A stretch of DNA of 64,000 nucleotides from Ornithinimicrobium ciconiae (GCF_007197575.1 NZ_CP041616.1:1240001-1304000), one strand, 5' to 3'; counted from the stretch's first letter, positions 36,249 through 48,906 are shown. Program-made: numbers and translations. Notes: a model not told the origin generated them from the letters alone.

Positions 36249-38041
36249 GGCGCGGGCTGCTCGCGGCGCTAACTGTCTCGGCCCTGCTGGTGACCTCGTG
36301 CAGCGGCGGAGAAGGGACGGTCGGCGACGCCACCACGACCGAGAGCACCGCGACCTCGGGGTCCGCGGTGCCTGGCCCGACAGGTTCCGACACGGACCAG
36401 ACCACCCAGACCGGCGGTGGCGGCGACGGTGCGGGTGCCACCGACGGGTCCGACACAGGGCAGATCACAGCCGGGCCGGGAGAGGACGCGGCCACGACCG
36501 CCCCGTCCGGCGACCGCGGCATCGGACTGCCGTCGGTGGCCGAGGTGGACCGGGCCCGGGCTGACGTCGCAGCCCTCTCCGACCGGGAGCTGGCCGGCCA
36601 ACTGATCGTCGCGGCATACTCGGGCACCGACCCGGCCGAGGCCGCCGCGTTGGTCCGGGAGCAGCACCTGGGCGGGCTGATCACTCTCGGGGGCAACGTG
36701 CCGGGATCGATCGACGCGCGCGTCCCCCTGTTGACGTCGATGACCTCGCAGGTGCAGCAGGCCGTTACCGACAGCGGGCGGGACTGGCCCGCCTTCCTCG
36801 GCATCGACCAGGAGGGTGGGGCGATCACCCGGGTCGCCGCCCCGCTGGACCGGTGGCCCGCGCCGATGGCGCTCGGTGCGGCACGGGATCCTGAGCTGGT
36901 GCGCGAGGTGACCGCGGCCTCGGGGGAGCAGCTGCGCGCGCTGGGCTACACGGTCGTCTTTGCGCCGTCGGCTGACGTCACCATCGGTCCGCAGGACCCG
37001 ACGATCGGCACCCGCTCGCCCGGCAGCGACACACAGCTGGTCGCCGAGACCGCTGTCGCCGAGGCCACCGGCTTTGCTGATGCCGGCATCGTGGCCGTCG
37101 TCAAGCACTTCCCCGGGCACGGTGGCGTCACCGGGGACAGTCATCTGGGGGCAGTCGTCCTGGACCGTGACCTGAGCGAGTTGGAGGAGCAGGACCTGGT
37201 CCCCTTCCGCGCGACGGTGGACGCAGGGGTCCCGGCGCTCATGCCCGGGCACATCGTGGTGTCGGCCGTTGACCCGGATGCTCCCGCGACGCTGTCTCGA
37301 GCGGTCCTGACCGACCTGCTGCGCGAGGACCTGGGGTTCACCGGGATGGTGGTCACCGACGCGCTCAACATGGGTGCTGTCACAGACGCCGGCGGCGGAC
37401 ACCCGGCCGTCGGGTCACTCCTGGCCGGAGCCGACGTGCTCCTCATGCCGCCCGACCCGCCGGCAGCCATCGACGCGATCGTCTTTGCGCTCGAGGACGG
37501 GATCCTGCAGCGTGCGGACCTGGAGGACTCTGCGGCGCGCACGGTCGCCACGCTGCGCCACCAGCAGCAGGTGCCCGCCCCCGACCTGTCGGTGATCGGC
37601 TCGGATCGCGAGCTGTCGGTGCGCGCAGCCGCTGCCGGTGTGACCCAGCTCTCCGGCACGTGCGGAGAGCGTCTGGTCGGCGACTCGATCACCATCCAGG
37701 GCGGCACCGACGCGGACCGTGACAATCTCGTCGCGGCGGCCGGGGCCGCAGGGCTCGCGACCGGATCGGGCGACTCCGTGGTGCTGGTGGGAGGCTCGAG
37801 TTATCAGGCAGGTGGTGGGGTCGGCGGGCCGGGCACCGGGTCCGGCGACGTCGTGGTCGCGATGGACCGTCCCTACGTGCTGGCGGACAGCACGGCCTCG
37901 ACGGCGCTGATCGCTGCCTATGGCCGGGACCGGGCCACCATGGACGCGCTGGTGCAGGTGCTGCTCGGCGAGACCACCGCCCCGGGGGCGCTCCCGACCC
38001 CGGTCGGGGAGTTCCCAATCGGCTCCGGCTGCTCCTCGTAG
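36245..38041 (+). CDS. nagZ: NagZ-like beta-N-acetylhexosaminidase lipoprotein (GH3)
   Basis: The 598-aa protein has a lipoprotein signal peptide ([19 protein letters not shown]) with lipobox VTSC, a Thr/Ser/Gly/Asp-rich linker to about residue 95, and a GH3 domain: [12 protein letters not shown] (about 188-198), [14 protein letters not shown] (catalytic His of NagZ-type enzymes) and [11 protein letters not shown] with the nucleophile Asp (about 372). GH3 NagZ enzymes release GlcNAc from peptidoglycan fragments; being a lipoprotein, this one acts outside the membrane, as in other Gram-positives. A C-terminal domain follows to residue 598. GTG at 36245 overlaps tsaD; a longer in-frame extension inside tsaD is a shadow. 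Confidence 0.9.
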   Translation: MRRGLLAALTVSALLVTSCSGGEGTVGDATTTESTATSGSAVPGPTGSDTDQTTQTGGGGDGAGATDGSDTGQITAGPGEDAATTAPSGDRGIGLPSVAEVDRARADVAALSDRELAGQLIVAAYSGTDPAEAAALVREQHLGGLITLGGNVPGSIDARVPLLTSMTSQVQQAVTDSGRDWPAFLGIDQEGGAITRVAAPLDRWPAPMALGAARDPELVREVTAASGEQLRALGYTVVFAPSADVTIGPQDPTIGTRSPGSDTQLVAETAVAEATGFADAGIVAVVKHFPGHGGVTGDSHLGAVVLDRDLSELEEQDLVPFRATVDAGVPALMPGHIVVSAVDPDAPATLSRAVLTDLLREDLGFTGMVVTDALNMGAVTDAGGGHPAVGSLLAGADVLLMPPDPPAAIDAIVFALEDGILQRADLEDSAARTVATLRHQQQVPAPDLSVIGSDRELSVRAAAAGVTQLSGTCGERLVGDSITIQGGTDADRDNLVAAAGAAGLATGSGDSVVLVGGSSYQAGGGVGGPGTGSGDVVVAMDRPYVLADSTASTALIAAYGRDRATMDALVQVLLGETTAPGALPTPVGEFPIGSGCSS

Positions 38042-38139
38042 ACGGGTGAGGCGGAGGGTCACCCCAGGGCCCGCACCTCCACGGTCGAGGACCCGCCACC
38101 TCGTGGAGGAGCCTGGTGTCGCTCTGGGTCGGGGGCCGG

Positions 38140-39372
38140 TCAGTCGTCAGGCTCGACCTCGAGCAGCATCGGCCGACCGGCCACTGGAGTCAGCACCACC
38201 ACGGCCTCCCGGTTCCCGCTCAGCCGCAGGTCGGCCCGCAACCGGTCGGGGTCGATCGGCACCAGCCGCTTCTTGATGGTCAGTCGCCCGATGTCAGCCT
38301 CCCGGGCCCAGCGGCGCAGCGGTTTGATCGACAGCGGGTGCACCGAGCGCACCCGGAAGCGGCGCGCCCAGGGCACTACGGCCTGCTGCGAGCTGGTCAC
38401 ATATCCAGCTCCTGGGGCCGTCTCGCTGCCCTCGACCGCCTGGGTGAGGATGCCCGTGAGACCGGCCTGCAGCACCGCCCGGTCGGGCTCGTAGAGCCAC
38501 TCCCCGATGTCGTCAATCGTGGAGAGGACGGGGGCCGGCCCGGCGTCCCCGCCCTCGTCGCGCACCTCGAGCCAGCGCCCGCCGTCGGCGGGGCCGGTGT
38601 GGACCTGTGCCGTGCGACCCGGATGATCCACCAGGCCACCCCACCAGACGACACATTCCAGCACCTCCCCGCCGAAGGAGGTCCACTGCGCCTCCGCACC
38701 CTGCGGGACCGCGTCCCGGGGAAAGGACGGCGACAGCTTGGCCCCCACGTGTCCCAGTGCCGCAGCCACCTCCTGCACCGCCTCCCAGGTGGGGGAGAGC
38801 TGGTCCAGGGAGAACGTGCGCACCGTGCGTCCCCGGTGATCGGTGCGCCCCGGGATCCGGCGGGCCGGATCCAGCCACGCCCCCACGCCAGGTCCGGGCT
38901 CTAGGTCCAGGTCCTCGACCAGCGCCGGGTGGACCGTGGCGCCCGGAGTGTCCTGCAGATTGTGTGCCGCCATGGCTGCCGTGGCGGGGTCTGCCTCGAC
39001 GGCCTGCACCCGCACCCCCGCGGCGGCCAGCGCCAGGGCGTCACCCCCGAGCCCGCACCCCAGGTCCCACACGGTGTCCACGCCTGCTGCCGCAAAGCGT
39101 TGTGCGTGCCGGGCCGCGAGCTGCCACCGCGTGGCCTGTTCGACACCGTCGGGGGTCAGCAGCATCTGTCCGACTCGGTCGCCGAACTTCACCTGCCCCC
39201 GCAGACGCAGGCGTGACTGGGTGAGGACTGCGGCGACCAGGGCCGGGTCGTGGCCGGCCGACCGCAGCCTGGTGGTGAGCGCGAGAGCAGACCCCTCGTC
39301 ATACTCCGGGAGGGACTGCAGCAGGGCCCACGCGGACGGCTCGCGCAGGGCGGTGACAGTCTGCAGATCCAT
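38140..39372 (-). CDS. Class I SAM-dependent methyltransferase with THUMP-like domain
   Basis: The 410-aa protein has a helical N-terminus, then SAM-binding motif I WDLGCGLGGDALALAAAG (about 94-111) and motif II VQAVEADPATAAM; the C-terminal segment SIKPLRRWAREADIGRLTIKKR matches the THUMP-like domain annotated in actinobacterial members. These are predicted RNA methyltransferases, but the target is unknown. It converges with the NagZ-like gene and is divergent from the cardiolipin-synthase-like gene. Confidence 0.9.
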   Translation of the reverse strand: MDLQTVTALREPSAWALLQSLPEYDEGSALALTTRLRSAGHDPALVAAVLTQSRLRLRGQVKFGDRVGQMLLTPDGVEQATRWQLAARHAQRFAAAGVDTVWDLGCGLGGDALALAAAGVRVQAVEADPATAAMAAHNLQDTPGATVHPALVEDLDLEPGPGVGAWLDPARRIPGRTDHRGRTVRTFSLDQLSPTWEAVQEVAAALGHVGAKLSPSFPRDAVPQGAEAQWTSFGGEVLECVVWWGGLVDHPGRTAQVHTGPADGGRWLEVRDEGGDAGPAPVLSTIDDIGEWLYEPDRAVLQAGLTGILTQAVEGSETAPGAGYVTSSQQAVVPWARRFRVRSVHPLSIKPLRRWAREADIGRLTIKKRLVPIDPDRLRADLRLSGNREAVVVLTPVAGRPMLLEVEPDD

Positions 39373-39485
39373 CGGTCCATCCTCGCTGATAGGAGCCGGA
39401 CACGGGGGACACCGTGGCCGCCGCGTCCCGGTCGCTGCCGAAACCGGGTAGGGAGGAGGATGGGGGAGCGGCTAGATTGCCACCC

Positions 39486-40733
39486 ATGGGCAGATGGGAC
39501 GAGCTGGGCCGTCGAACCCGGCAGATCCTCATGGGCGCCGGAGCGCTCAGCGTCGCCACACCCATCGGGCTCGCGGTGGCCCTGACTGGCGTCGACATCC
39601 TGCGCAAGCGACGGGTGCCGGACCAGCACTCGGTGCCACCCCACGATCCGCTGCCCGCCACCGTGGACGGCAACGAGCTGACGACCTACACCTACGGAGA
39701 GCACCTCTTCGCGGACATGATCGAGGCGATCGACAACGCCACGGACTTCGTCTATCTGGTCACCTACATCTGGAAGGGTGACGAGCTCGGTCAGCAGTTC
39801 AAGGATGCTGTCATCCGCGCTGCCGAACGGGGCGTGACGGTCTGCGTGGTCTTCGACGGCTTCGCCAACCTCGTCGTGCCCCGGGAGTTCAAGCGCTTCC
39901 CCGAGTCCGTCCACCTGCTGAAGTTCCCGACGGTGCGTTCAGGGCTGGTTGTTAACGTGCGGCGCACCGGGCGGGACCACCGCAAGGTGCTCGTGGTCGA
40001 TGGCACGATCGGTTTCGTCGGTGGTTACAACATCGGCTCCCTGTATGTCGACAAGTGGCGTGACACGCACATGAGGGTCGCGGGGGACGCGGTCTGGGAG
40101 CTGCAGAACACCTTCGTCGACTTCTGGAACCGGCACCGCAAACGGCGCCACCCCCCGCTGCCGGACTCCGGCTCACCGGTGTGGAACTCCCGAATCCTGG
40201 CGGCGCGCAACGAGCCGAGCCGGCTGGTCTTTCCGGTCCGGGGGATCTATCTGGAGGCGATCGACCGGGCGATGCACCGGATCTGGATCACCCAGGGTTA
40301 CTTCATCCCCGACCGCGAGATCCTCGGTGGTCTGCTGGCGGCTGCCGAGCGCGGTGTCGACATCCGGGTGCTGATGCCGGAGGCATCCAACCACGTGGTG
40401 GCGGACTGGGTCGCGCGCTCGCACTACGGCACCCTGCTGCGCGGTGGCGTGCGGATCTTCCTCTATGAGGACGTGATGGTGCACGCCAAGACCGCCACCG
40501 TCGACGGCACCTGGACCACGGTCGGGACCGCCAACATCGACCGGCTCTCGCTCATCGGCAACTACGAGGTCAACCTGGAGATCCACGATCGGGGGCAGGC
40601 TGCCCAGATGGAGGAGATCTTCACCCGTGACCTGGCCAACGCACGAGAGTTGACGCTGGAGGAGTGGGAGGAACGCGGACTGCTCTCGCGCGCGGCGGAG
40701 TGGATTCTGGAGCCTTTGCACCCGCTGCTCTGA
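39486..40733 (+). CDS. Cardiolipin synthase-like phospholipase D family protein
   Basis: The 415-aa protein has one N-terminal hydrophobic helix (MGAGALSVATPIGLAVALTG) and two HKD motifs: DHRKVLVVDGTIGFVGG (about 161-177) and VHAKTATVDGTWTTVGTANI (about 332-351). The pair marks a PLD enzyme, and the arrangement with SLIGNYEVNLEI after the second motif is typical of cardiolipin synthases of the ClsA/B type. ATG at 39486 starts at the conserved N-terminus; a longer in-frame start at 39414 lies upstream. The stop is just before the CIRCE elements of groES. Confidence 0.9.
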   Translation: MGRWDELGRRTRQILMGAGALSVATPIGLAVALTGVDILRKRRVPDQHSVPPHDPLPATVDGNELTTYTYGEHLFADMIEAIDNATDFVYLVTYIWKGDELGQQFKDAVIRAAERGVTVCVVFDGFANLVVPREFKRFPESVHLLKFPTVRSGLVVNVRRTGRDHRKVLVVDGTIGFVGGYNIGSLYVDKWRDTHMRVAGDAVWELQNTFVDFWNRHRKRRHPPLPDSGSPVWNSRILAARNEPSRLVFPVRGIYLEAIDRAMHRIWITQGYFIPDREILGGLLAAAERGVDIRVLMPEASNHVVADWVARSHYGTLLRGGVRIFLYEDVMVHAKTATVDGTWTTVGTANIDRLSLIGNYEVNLEIHDRGQAAQMEEIFTRDLANARELTLEEWEERGLLSRAAEWILEPLHPLL

Positions 40734-40741
40734 GCGAACTC

Positions 40742-40768
40742 CTGGCACTCGGCTTGACCGAGTGCTAA
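40742..40768 (+). promoter_or_regulatory. CIRCE element 1 (HrcA operator)
   Basis: CTGGCACTC (40742-40750) and GAGTGCTAA (40760-40768) are separated by nine bases, one arm perfect and the other differing from the consensus at two bases. It overlaps the -35 box of the groES promoter. Confidence 0.93.
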
Positions 40769-40782
40769 TCCGTGCATAGATT
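40754..40782 (+). promoter_or_regulatory. groESL promoter
   Basis: TTGACC (40754-40759) and TAGATT (40777-40782) with a 17-bp spacer form a good sigma-70/SigA-type promoter between the two CIRCE elements. Confidence 0.85.
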
Positions 40783-40787
40783 CAGTG

Positions 40788-40814
40788 TTAGCACTCTGCA
40801 CCTGCAAGTGCCAA
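40788..40814 (+). promoter_or_regulatory. CIRCE element 2 (HrcA operator)
   Basis: TTAGCACTC (40788-40796) and AAGTGCCAA (40806-40814) are separated by nine bases. It overlaps the expected transcription start of the promoter at 40754-40782, so bound HrcA would block both ends of the promoter. Confidence 0.92.
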
Positions 40815-40896
40815 TACCGGCACGAGTCGACCCCCGCGACGGCGGCTCGGACCGGACACACTGACAGCTGATTACTCGCGAAGGGAAGGTCCCAAC

Positions 40897-41193
40897 GTGT
40901 CGGTTTCCATCAAGCCGCTCGAAGACCGGATCGTCATCAAGGCCCTCGAGGCCGAGCAGACCACCGCCTCTGGCCTGGTCATCCCGGACACTGCCAAGGA
41001 GAAGCCCCAGGAGGGCGAGGTCCTGGCCGTCGGTCCGGGCCGTTTCAACGACAACGGCGGCGAGCGCATCCCGCTCGACATCGCCGTGGGTGACCGCGTC
41101 ATCTACAGCAAGTACGGCGGCACCGAGATCAAGCACGGCGGCCAGGAGTACCTCATCCTGTCCGCGCGTGACGTGCTGGCCGTCGTCGGCTGA
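40897..41193 (+). CDS. groES: Co-chaperonin GroES
   Basis: GroES caps the GroEL folding chamber. The 98-aa protein starts [20 protein letters not shown] and contains the mobile-loop [22 protein letters not shown] and the final [14 protein letters not shown], all standard. GTG start with GAAGGGAAGG upstream. It is controlled by two CIRCE elements. The final codons and stop are included in a 76-bp-period duplication that extends into the groES-groEL spacer. Confidence 0.97.
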   Translation: MSVSIKPLEDRIVIKALEAEQTTASGLVIPDTAKEKPQEGEVLAVGPGRFNDNGGERIPLDIAVGDRVIYSKYGGTEIKHGGQEYLILSARDVLAVVG

Positions 41194-41320
41194 CAGCCCG
41201 GTGAGGACACGAGCTTGCGAGGCCCGGAACCGGGGCGCGGAAGCCGATTGTGTTCTCCTCGTCGGCTGACAGCCCGGTGAGGACACGAGCTTGCGAGGCC
41301 CGGAACCGGGGCGCGGAAGC
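41184..41320. repeat. Direct repeat (61 bp, period 76) covering the groES stop
   Basis: Bases 41184-41244 recur without change at 41260-41320. Each copy contains the last codon of groES (GGC), TGA and a small hairpin (CCCGG-AA-CCGGG). A third fragment (ATCGGCTGAC) is at 41333. The whole lies in the 239-bp groES-groEL spacer. Confidence 0.95.
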
Positions 41321-41405
41321 TGACTGTGTCTGTATCGGCTGACTAAGCCGCCACGCCCCGGGGCCCCGTGCAGTGCACAGGGGTCGCCGGGGTGTTGTGC
41401 TCTAA

Positions 41406-43037
<1,632 letters not shown>

Positions 43038-43052
43038 CCCACGGCACACGCA

Positions 43053-43089
43053 AGAGCCCGGTCCCGCACACTGTGCGGGACCGGGCTCT
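43053..43089 (+). terminator. Terminator of groESL
   Basis: AGAGCCCGGTCCCGCACA (43053-43070) and its exact complement (43072-43089) form an 18-bp inverted repeat, 15 bp after groEL, followed by CTCGTGGTTCTG. It also lies before the convergent whiB3 gene. Confidence 0.9.
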
Positions 43090-43133
43090 CGTGGTTCTGC
43101 GGTCGGTGATAGTGCCGTGATCCGCTCGCGGAC

Positions 43134-43490
43134 TCAGGCTGTGTTGCGGCTCGGGCCCTGGCGACTCTCGGCCGGCTCCTGCGCCGGGCTGATGTCGGCC
43201 TCGGCCAGGATCGTGGCGCGCTCCTCCTCGGTCATCGCCCCCCAGACACCGTAGGGCTCCCGCGCACGCAGGGCGTGGGTGCGGCACCGCTCCAGCACGG
43301 GGCACTGCAGACAGAGCATCTTGGCTCGTTCGTCCCGACGACGCCGGGCCGATCCGCGCTCCCCCTCGGGATGGAAGAAGAGTTCTGGGCTGACCGTGCG
43401 GCAGAGCCCCTCGAACTGCCAGTCCCACTGTTCTGCTACCGGATCAGGCCCGGTTGATGGGTCTCCCACCTGCGCTCCACCTCTCATCAC
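43134..43490 (-). CDS. whiB3: WhiB3/WhiD-type iron-sulfur transcription factor
   Basis: The protein has the WhiB fold: Cys in WQFEGLCRTV, then CLQCPVLERC (four cluster ligands) and EPYGVWGAMTEEER (turn plus helix). WDWQFEGLCR, FFHPEGERG and EPYGVWG are close to mycobacterial WhiB3 and Streptomyces WhiD, and the place next to groEL and guaB matches M. tuberculosis. The long start at 43490 (118 aa) has no ribosome-binding site; GTG at 43469 with GGTGGAG upstream is more likely, giving 111 aa. It is convergent with groEL and divergent from guaB. WhiB3/WhiD senses redox state and controls differentiation or lipid genes. Confidence 0.9.
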   Translation of the reverse strand: MMRGGAQVGDPSTGPDPVAEQWDWQFEGLCRTVSPELFFHPEGERGSARRRRDERAKMLCLQCPVLERCRTHALRAREPYGVWGAMTEEERATILAEADISPAQEPAESRQGPSRNTA

Positions 43491-43623
43491 TGAGGCACAT
43501 CCTGTGCCTGGTCGTGTGCTTCTGAGTTAGCCGTATGTCAGTTGCCCTGGTGCGGTGTGGTTCGTCGATCGAGTGAACTGTAACCCTAGTCCTGCAAGAA
43601 GTAGTCAAATCGTTACCCATTGA

Positions 43624-45247
<1,624 letters not shown>

Positions 45248-45250
<3 letters not shown>

Positions 45251-46036
45251 GCCGAACTGCCAGGACCGCTTCGACAGGCCATACCAGAAGCCGTCCACGG
45301 CCACCTCGTTGTCGAGCCCGCCGCTGGCGTCGGCCACCCCGAGGGTGACATAGAGCGGGGCCCAGTGCTCGGTGCGCGGATGCGCCTCGTGCGCCCCGGG
45401 TGCCTGCGTCGCAAAGTCCAGCACCGCGTCGACGTCGTGGCGGGCCAGCGCCTCGGCCGCCCAGTGGTCGAACTCCGCCGACACCTGGGGCGGAGCAGCA
45501 TCGGCCGGATTGCGCGGGTTGAACCACTTCAGGTTGTGCGTGGTGAAGCCCGACCCCACGATGAGGGTGCCCTGGTCCCGCAGCGGCGCCAGCTTGCGAC
45601 CGATCTCGAAGAGCTCGTGCGGGTCGAGGGTGGGCATCGACATCTGTAGCACCGGAATGTCCGCGTCGGGGAACATCTCGACCAGCGGCACGTAGGCTCC
45701 GTGGTCCAGCCCGCGGCCCTCGTCGCGGTGGACAGAGTCGCCGATGATCGTGCTCACCTCGTTCGCCAGGTCAGGGGCGACCGGCGCGGCATACTCCACC
45801 TCGAAGTATTTCTGCGGAAAGCCCCAGAAGTCGTAGAGGAGCGGGACCCGCTCCTGGCTCGCGCTGACCGTCAGCGGCGCCGACTCCCAGTGCGCCGAGA
45901 CCATCAGGATGTTGCGGGGTCGGGGGAGCTGGTCGGACCAGGCGCGCAGTTGAGCTGTCCAGGTCTCGTCGTCGGCCAGCGGCGGGGCGCCGTGGCTCAG
46001 ATACAGCACGGGCTGGCGATCGGTGGTCTGCCGCAC
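45248..46036 (-). CDS. DODA-type extradiol ring-cleavage dioxygenase (LigB family)
   Basis: The 262-aa protein matches the class III extradiol dioxygenase DODA group (YgiD-like): zinc/iron ligands in YLSHGAPPL (His about 15) and SAHWESAP (His about 47), GLDHGAYVPLVEMFP and TEHWAPLYVTLG. The E. coli member YgiD acts on catechol-type rings such as L-DOPA; the substrate here is not known. GTG at 46036 is chosen because GGAGG lies six bases upstream. The stop lies in the duplicated 3' end of guaB. Confidence 0.88.
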
Positions 46037-46140
46037 GGTGGTCCTCCAGAGTGTCCAGTCCACGTGGTCAAGGATTCAATTTCCAGTATGCCGGGTGGCG
46101 GCTGTCCCGGCACCTCGCCGGTTGCTTGTAGCCTGACCGC

Positions 46141-47262
46141 GTGAATGAGATCGAGATCGGCCGTGGCAAGCGCGGGCGGCGCGCCTACTCCTTTGAGGAC
46201 ATCGCGGTGGTGCCGTCCCGACGCACCCGGGACCCCGAGGACGTGTCGATCAGCTGGCAGATCGATGCCTACCACTTCGAGCTGCCGGTCATCGCGGCAC
46301 CGATGGACTCGGTCGTCTCCCCGCAGACCGCCATCATGATGGGACAGCTGGGCGGGCTCGGCGTGCTCGACCTCGAGGGCCTGTGGACCCGCTACGACGA
46401 CCCCACCGAGCACCTGGCGGAGATCGCCGAGCTGGACGCCTCGGCGAGCATCCCCCGGCTGCGCGAGCTCTATGCCGCTCCGATCCGTCCGGAGCTGATC
46501 ACCCAACGGCTCCGGGAGATCCGGGAGGCCGGGGTGACGGTCGCCGGCTCCCTGTCGCCGCAGCGGACCCAGCAGTTCTGGCGCACCGTGGTCGACGCGG
46601 GGGTCGACCTGTTCGTGATCCGCGGCACCACCGTCTCCGCCGAGCACGTCTCGAGCAGCGCGGAGCCGCTCAACCTCAAGCGCTTCATCTATGAGCTCGA
46701 CGTCCCGGTCATCGTCGGCGGAGCGGGCACCTACACGGCCGCACTGCACCTGATGCGCACCGGAGCAGCCGGTGTCCTCGTCGGGTTCGGCGGCGGTGCG
46801 ACCCACACCACCCGCACCACGCTCGGCATCCACGCGCCGATGGCCACCGCCATCGCCGACGTGGCGGCTGCCCGCCGGGACTACCTGGACGAGTCGGGTG
46901 GTCGCTATGTCCACGTCATCGCTGACGGTGGGGCGGGGCAGTCGGGCGACATCGTCAAGGCGGTGGCCTGCGGCGCCGATGCGGTCATGGTCGGGGCCGC
47001 CCTGGCCCGGGCCTCCGAGGCGCCCGGTCGTGGGTTCCACTGGGGCTCGGAGGCGCACCATCCGTTCCTGCCGCGCGGAGAGCGCGTCCAGGTCGGCACG
47101 GTCGGCAGCCTGCAGGAGATCCTCACCGGGCCGGGACGCGACGCCTCCGGCACCACCAACCTGATGGGCGCGCTGCGCCGGGCGATGGCCACCACCGGCT
47201 ACACCGACGTCAAGGAGTTCCAGCGCGTCGAGGTGGTCGTCGCGCCCTACACGCGCCACTGA
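46141..47262 (+). CDS. guaB3: GuaB3-family IMP dehydrogenase-like protein
   Basis: The 373-aa protein starts NEIEIGRGKRGRRAYSFEDI, the GuaB3 signature, and has the IMPDH barrel motifs VIAAPMDSVVSPQT, VIVGGAGTYTAAL and ADGGAGQSGDIVKAVACGAD. It lacks CBS domains, like other GuaB3 proteins. In place of the canonical catalytic-loop Cys (GxICTTR) it reads FGGGATHTTRTTLGI; the Cys is absent at this place. Family members have been reported with or without IMPDH activity, so I would not assign the reaction with certainty. GTG at 46141 is used. It is 77 bp after the divergent dioxygenase start; the gene end carries stop-spanning repeats. Confidence 0.92.
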   Translation: MNEIEIGRGKRGRRAYSFEDIAVVPSRRTRDPEDVSISWQIDAYHFELPVIAAPMDSVVSPQTAIMMGQLGGLGVLDLEGLWTRYDDPTEHLAEIAELDASASIPRLRELYAAPIRPELITQRLREIREAGVTVAGSLSPQRTQQFWRTVVDAGVDLFVIRGTTVSAEHVSSSAEPLNLKRFIYELDVPVIVGGAGTYTAALHLMRTGAAGVLVGFGGGATHTTRTTLGIHAPMATAIADVAAARRDYLDESGGRYVHVIADGGAGQSGDIVKAVACGADAVMVGAALARASEAPGRGFHWGSEAHHPFLPRGERVQVGTVGSLQEILTGPGRDASGTTNLMGALRRAMATTGYTDVKEFQRVEVVVAPYTRH

Positions 47263-47295
47263 TCCACACGCCACCGATCCACGCGCCATTGGGTG
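47251..47295. repeat. 15-bp tandem repeat spanning the guaB3 stop
   Basis: ACGCGCCACTGATCC (47251-47265, containing the TGA of guaB3), ACACGCCACCGATCC (47266-47280) and ACGCGCCATTGGGTG (47281-47295) run in tandem with period 15. Confidence 0.9.
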
Positions 47296-47366
47296 CAGAT
47301 GCACTGTGGCCGCCCTGCCGGTGGTGAGAAAGATTGTGTCCAGATGCACCGTGGCCGCCAGGAGAG
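47291..47366. repeat. Direct repeat CAGATGCAC(T/C)GTGGCCGCC downstream of guaB3
   Basis: The 20-bp sequence CAGATGCACTGTGGCCGCCC at 47296 recurs at 47341 with two differences, period 45, in the 235-bp space between guaB3 and the lipoprotein gene. Confidence 0.75.
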
Positions 47367-47497
47367 TTGTCCGGGGGGCGTCTGGCGCGCGCCTGGCCGG
47401 TAGCGGGCGCCGATCCGCTTACCCTTGAGGGGTCGTCGAGTCAGGGAACTCTGGGGTGTGCGAGCAGCGCGCGCCGGAGTGGTCGGAGGAGCAGAGC

Positions 47498-48847
47498 ATG
47501 CACGTGCGCAGTGAAGCCAAGTTCAAGCGTCGCCGGGCGATCGTCGCAGGAGCGCTGGCTGTAGTGCTGGCGGGATCACTCACCGCGTGCCTGACCACCG
47601 GTGACGACGACGCCGACAACACCCCTGCGGCTCAGACCGGCACCGCCGGGGATGACGCAGCGACCACCAGCGGCGGTGCGGCGGAGGGCTTCAAGAACGC
47701 CACGGGCGGTGGCAAAGGCGCCGACTCTGATCCTGGCTCCGACGCGGACTCTGAGTCTGCGACTGCGCCAGACGACGCGGAGGTCAGCGAGGCACCCGTG
47801 GCCGGGCCACCTCCGATTCCCTCCGCAGAGTCCTATATGGAGCGGGTCGACTACATCACCGGCGGCATCACCCCGAAGTCCGTGGTGGCCTCCAACGCGG
47901 GTCTGGTCATCGCCAACAACATGATGTACAGCCACACCTCGACGGTCTACGACGCTGAGTCGCGCGAGTTGGTCAAGACCCTCTCGGACGAGGTCGTCCC
48001 GAGCGAGCTGGGCGTCGAGGGGCACCCCGGGACGGCCAAGGGCTCCCCGGTCGAGGCGGCCTGGACCGACGACGGCAAGTACGCCTACGTCTCGCAGTAC
48101 ACGATGTATGGCGAGAGCTTCGGCAAGGAGGGCTTCGACGCGTGCACCCCGGCCGACGGCGTCGGACCGTCCCTGCTCTACCGCTTCAACGCCGAGACGA
48201 TGGACTGGGACCAAGCCATCGAGGTCGGCGCGGTCCCGAAGTATGTTGACATCACCCCCGACCAGAAGACGATCCTGGTCAGCAACTGGTGCGACTCGAC
48301 CATCTCGGTCGTGGACGTCGAGACCGCCCAGGAGGTCAAGACCATCCCGATCGCGGCCGCGCCGCGGGGGATCGAGGTGCTCCCGGACAACCGCACGGCA
48401 TACGTCGCGGCGATGTATGCCGACAAGCTGTTCAAGGTTGACCTGGAGACCGGCGAGTCCGAGGTGATGATGGAGACCGGCCGCAAGCCGCGTCACCTCA
48501 ACCTCTCTGCGGACGGCAAGTACCTCTTCATGGCCGTCTCGGGCAACGACACGATTTACAAGATCGACACCGAGACCGAGGAGATCGTCGACCAGGTGGA
48601 GTCGGGCCGGGAGCCCCGCTCGATGATCCTGTCCTCGGACGGCACCGCGCTCTATGTCGTGAACTACTACGAGCCCTCCGTCGCCAAGATCAGCACCGAG
48701 GACATGGAGGTGCTGCAGAAGGAGCCGACCGACGCCAACCCGATCGGCATCACCTATGAGCCGGTCACCCACACGGTCTGGGTCGCCTGCTACGGCGGGT
48801 CGATCTACGTCTTCGACGACACCCTCGCGAGCGACCCCGACGCCTGA
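47498..48847 (+). CDS. Beta-propeller (YVTN-type) lipoprotein
   Basis: The 449-aa protein has a lipoprotein signal (RRRAIVAGALAVVLAGSL, lipobox LTAC with Cys about 28), an acidic Gly/Asp/Ser-rich linker to about residue 115, and then repeats of the YVTN/propeller type: VDITPDQKTILVSNWCDST, NRTAYVAAMYADKLFKVDLE and GKYLFMAVSGNDTIYKIDTE, giving a predicted seven-bladed propeller. It should be an extracytoplasmic binding or scaffolding protein. ATG at 47498 has GGAGGAG upstream. No substrate is suggested by neighbours. Confidence 0.88.
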   Translation: MHVRSEAKFKRRRAIVAGALAVVLAGSLTACLTTGDDDADNTPAAQTGTAGDDAATTSGGAAEGFKNATGGGKGADSDPGSDADSESATAPDDAEVSEAPVAGPPPIPSAESYMERVDYITGGITPKSVVASNAGLVIANNMMYSHTSTVYDAESRELVKTLSDEVVPSELGVEGHPGTAKGSPVEAAWTDDGKYAYVSQYTMYGESFGKEGFDACTPADGVGPSLLYRFNAETMDWDQAIEVGAVPKYVDITPDQKTILVSNWCDSTISVVDVETAQEVKTIPIAAAPRGIEVLPDNRTAYVAAMYADKLFKVDLETGESEVMMETGRKPRHLNLSADGKYLFMAVSGNDTIYKIDTETEEIVDQVESGREPRSMILSSDGTALYVVNYYEPSVAKISTEDMEVLQKEPTDANPIGITYEPVTHTVWVACYGGSIYVFDDTLASDPDA

Positions 48848-48852
48848 CCCCA

Positions 48853-48906
48853 ATTTTGAGAGTGGTTTCGTCGGCGGTTAACGCATTTTTGTCGTGGTTT
48901 CGTCTG
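48853..48906 (+). repeat. Two copies of a 32-bp-period repeat after the beta-propeller gene
   Basis: ATTTTGAGAGTGGTTTCGTC (48853-48872) and GCATTTTTGTCGTGGTTTCG (48883-48902) put the shared GGTTTCGTC exactly 32 bp apart, starting 5 bp after the stop. They match the array after rsgA (22499-22590) in sequence, period and orientation relative to the upstream gene. Confidence 0.85.
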
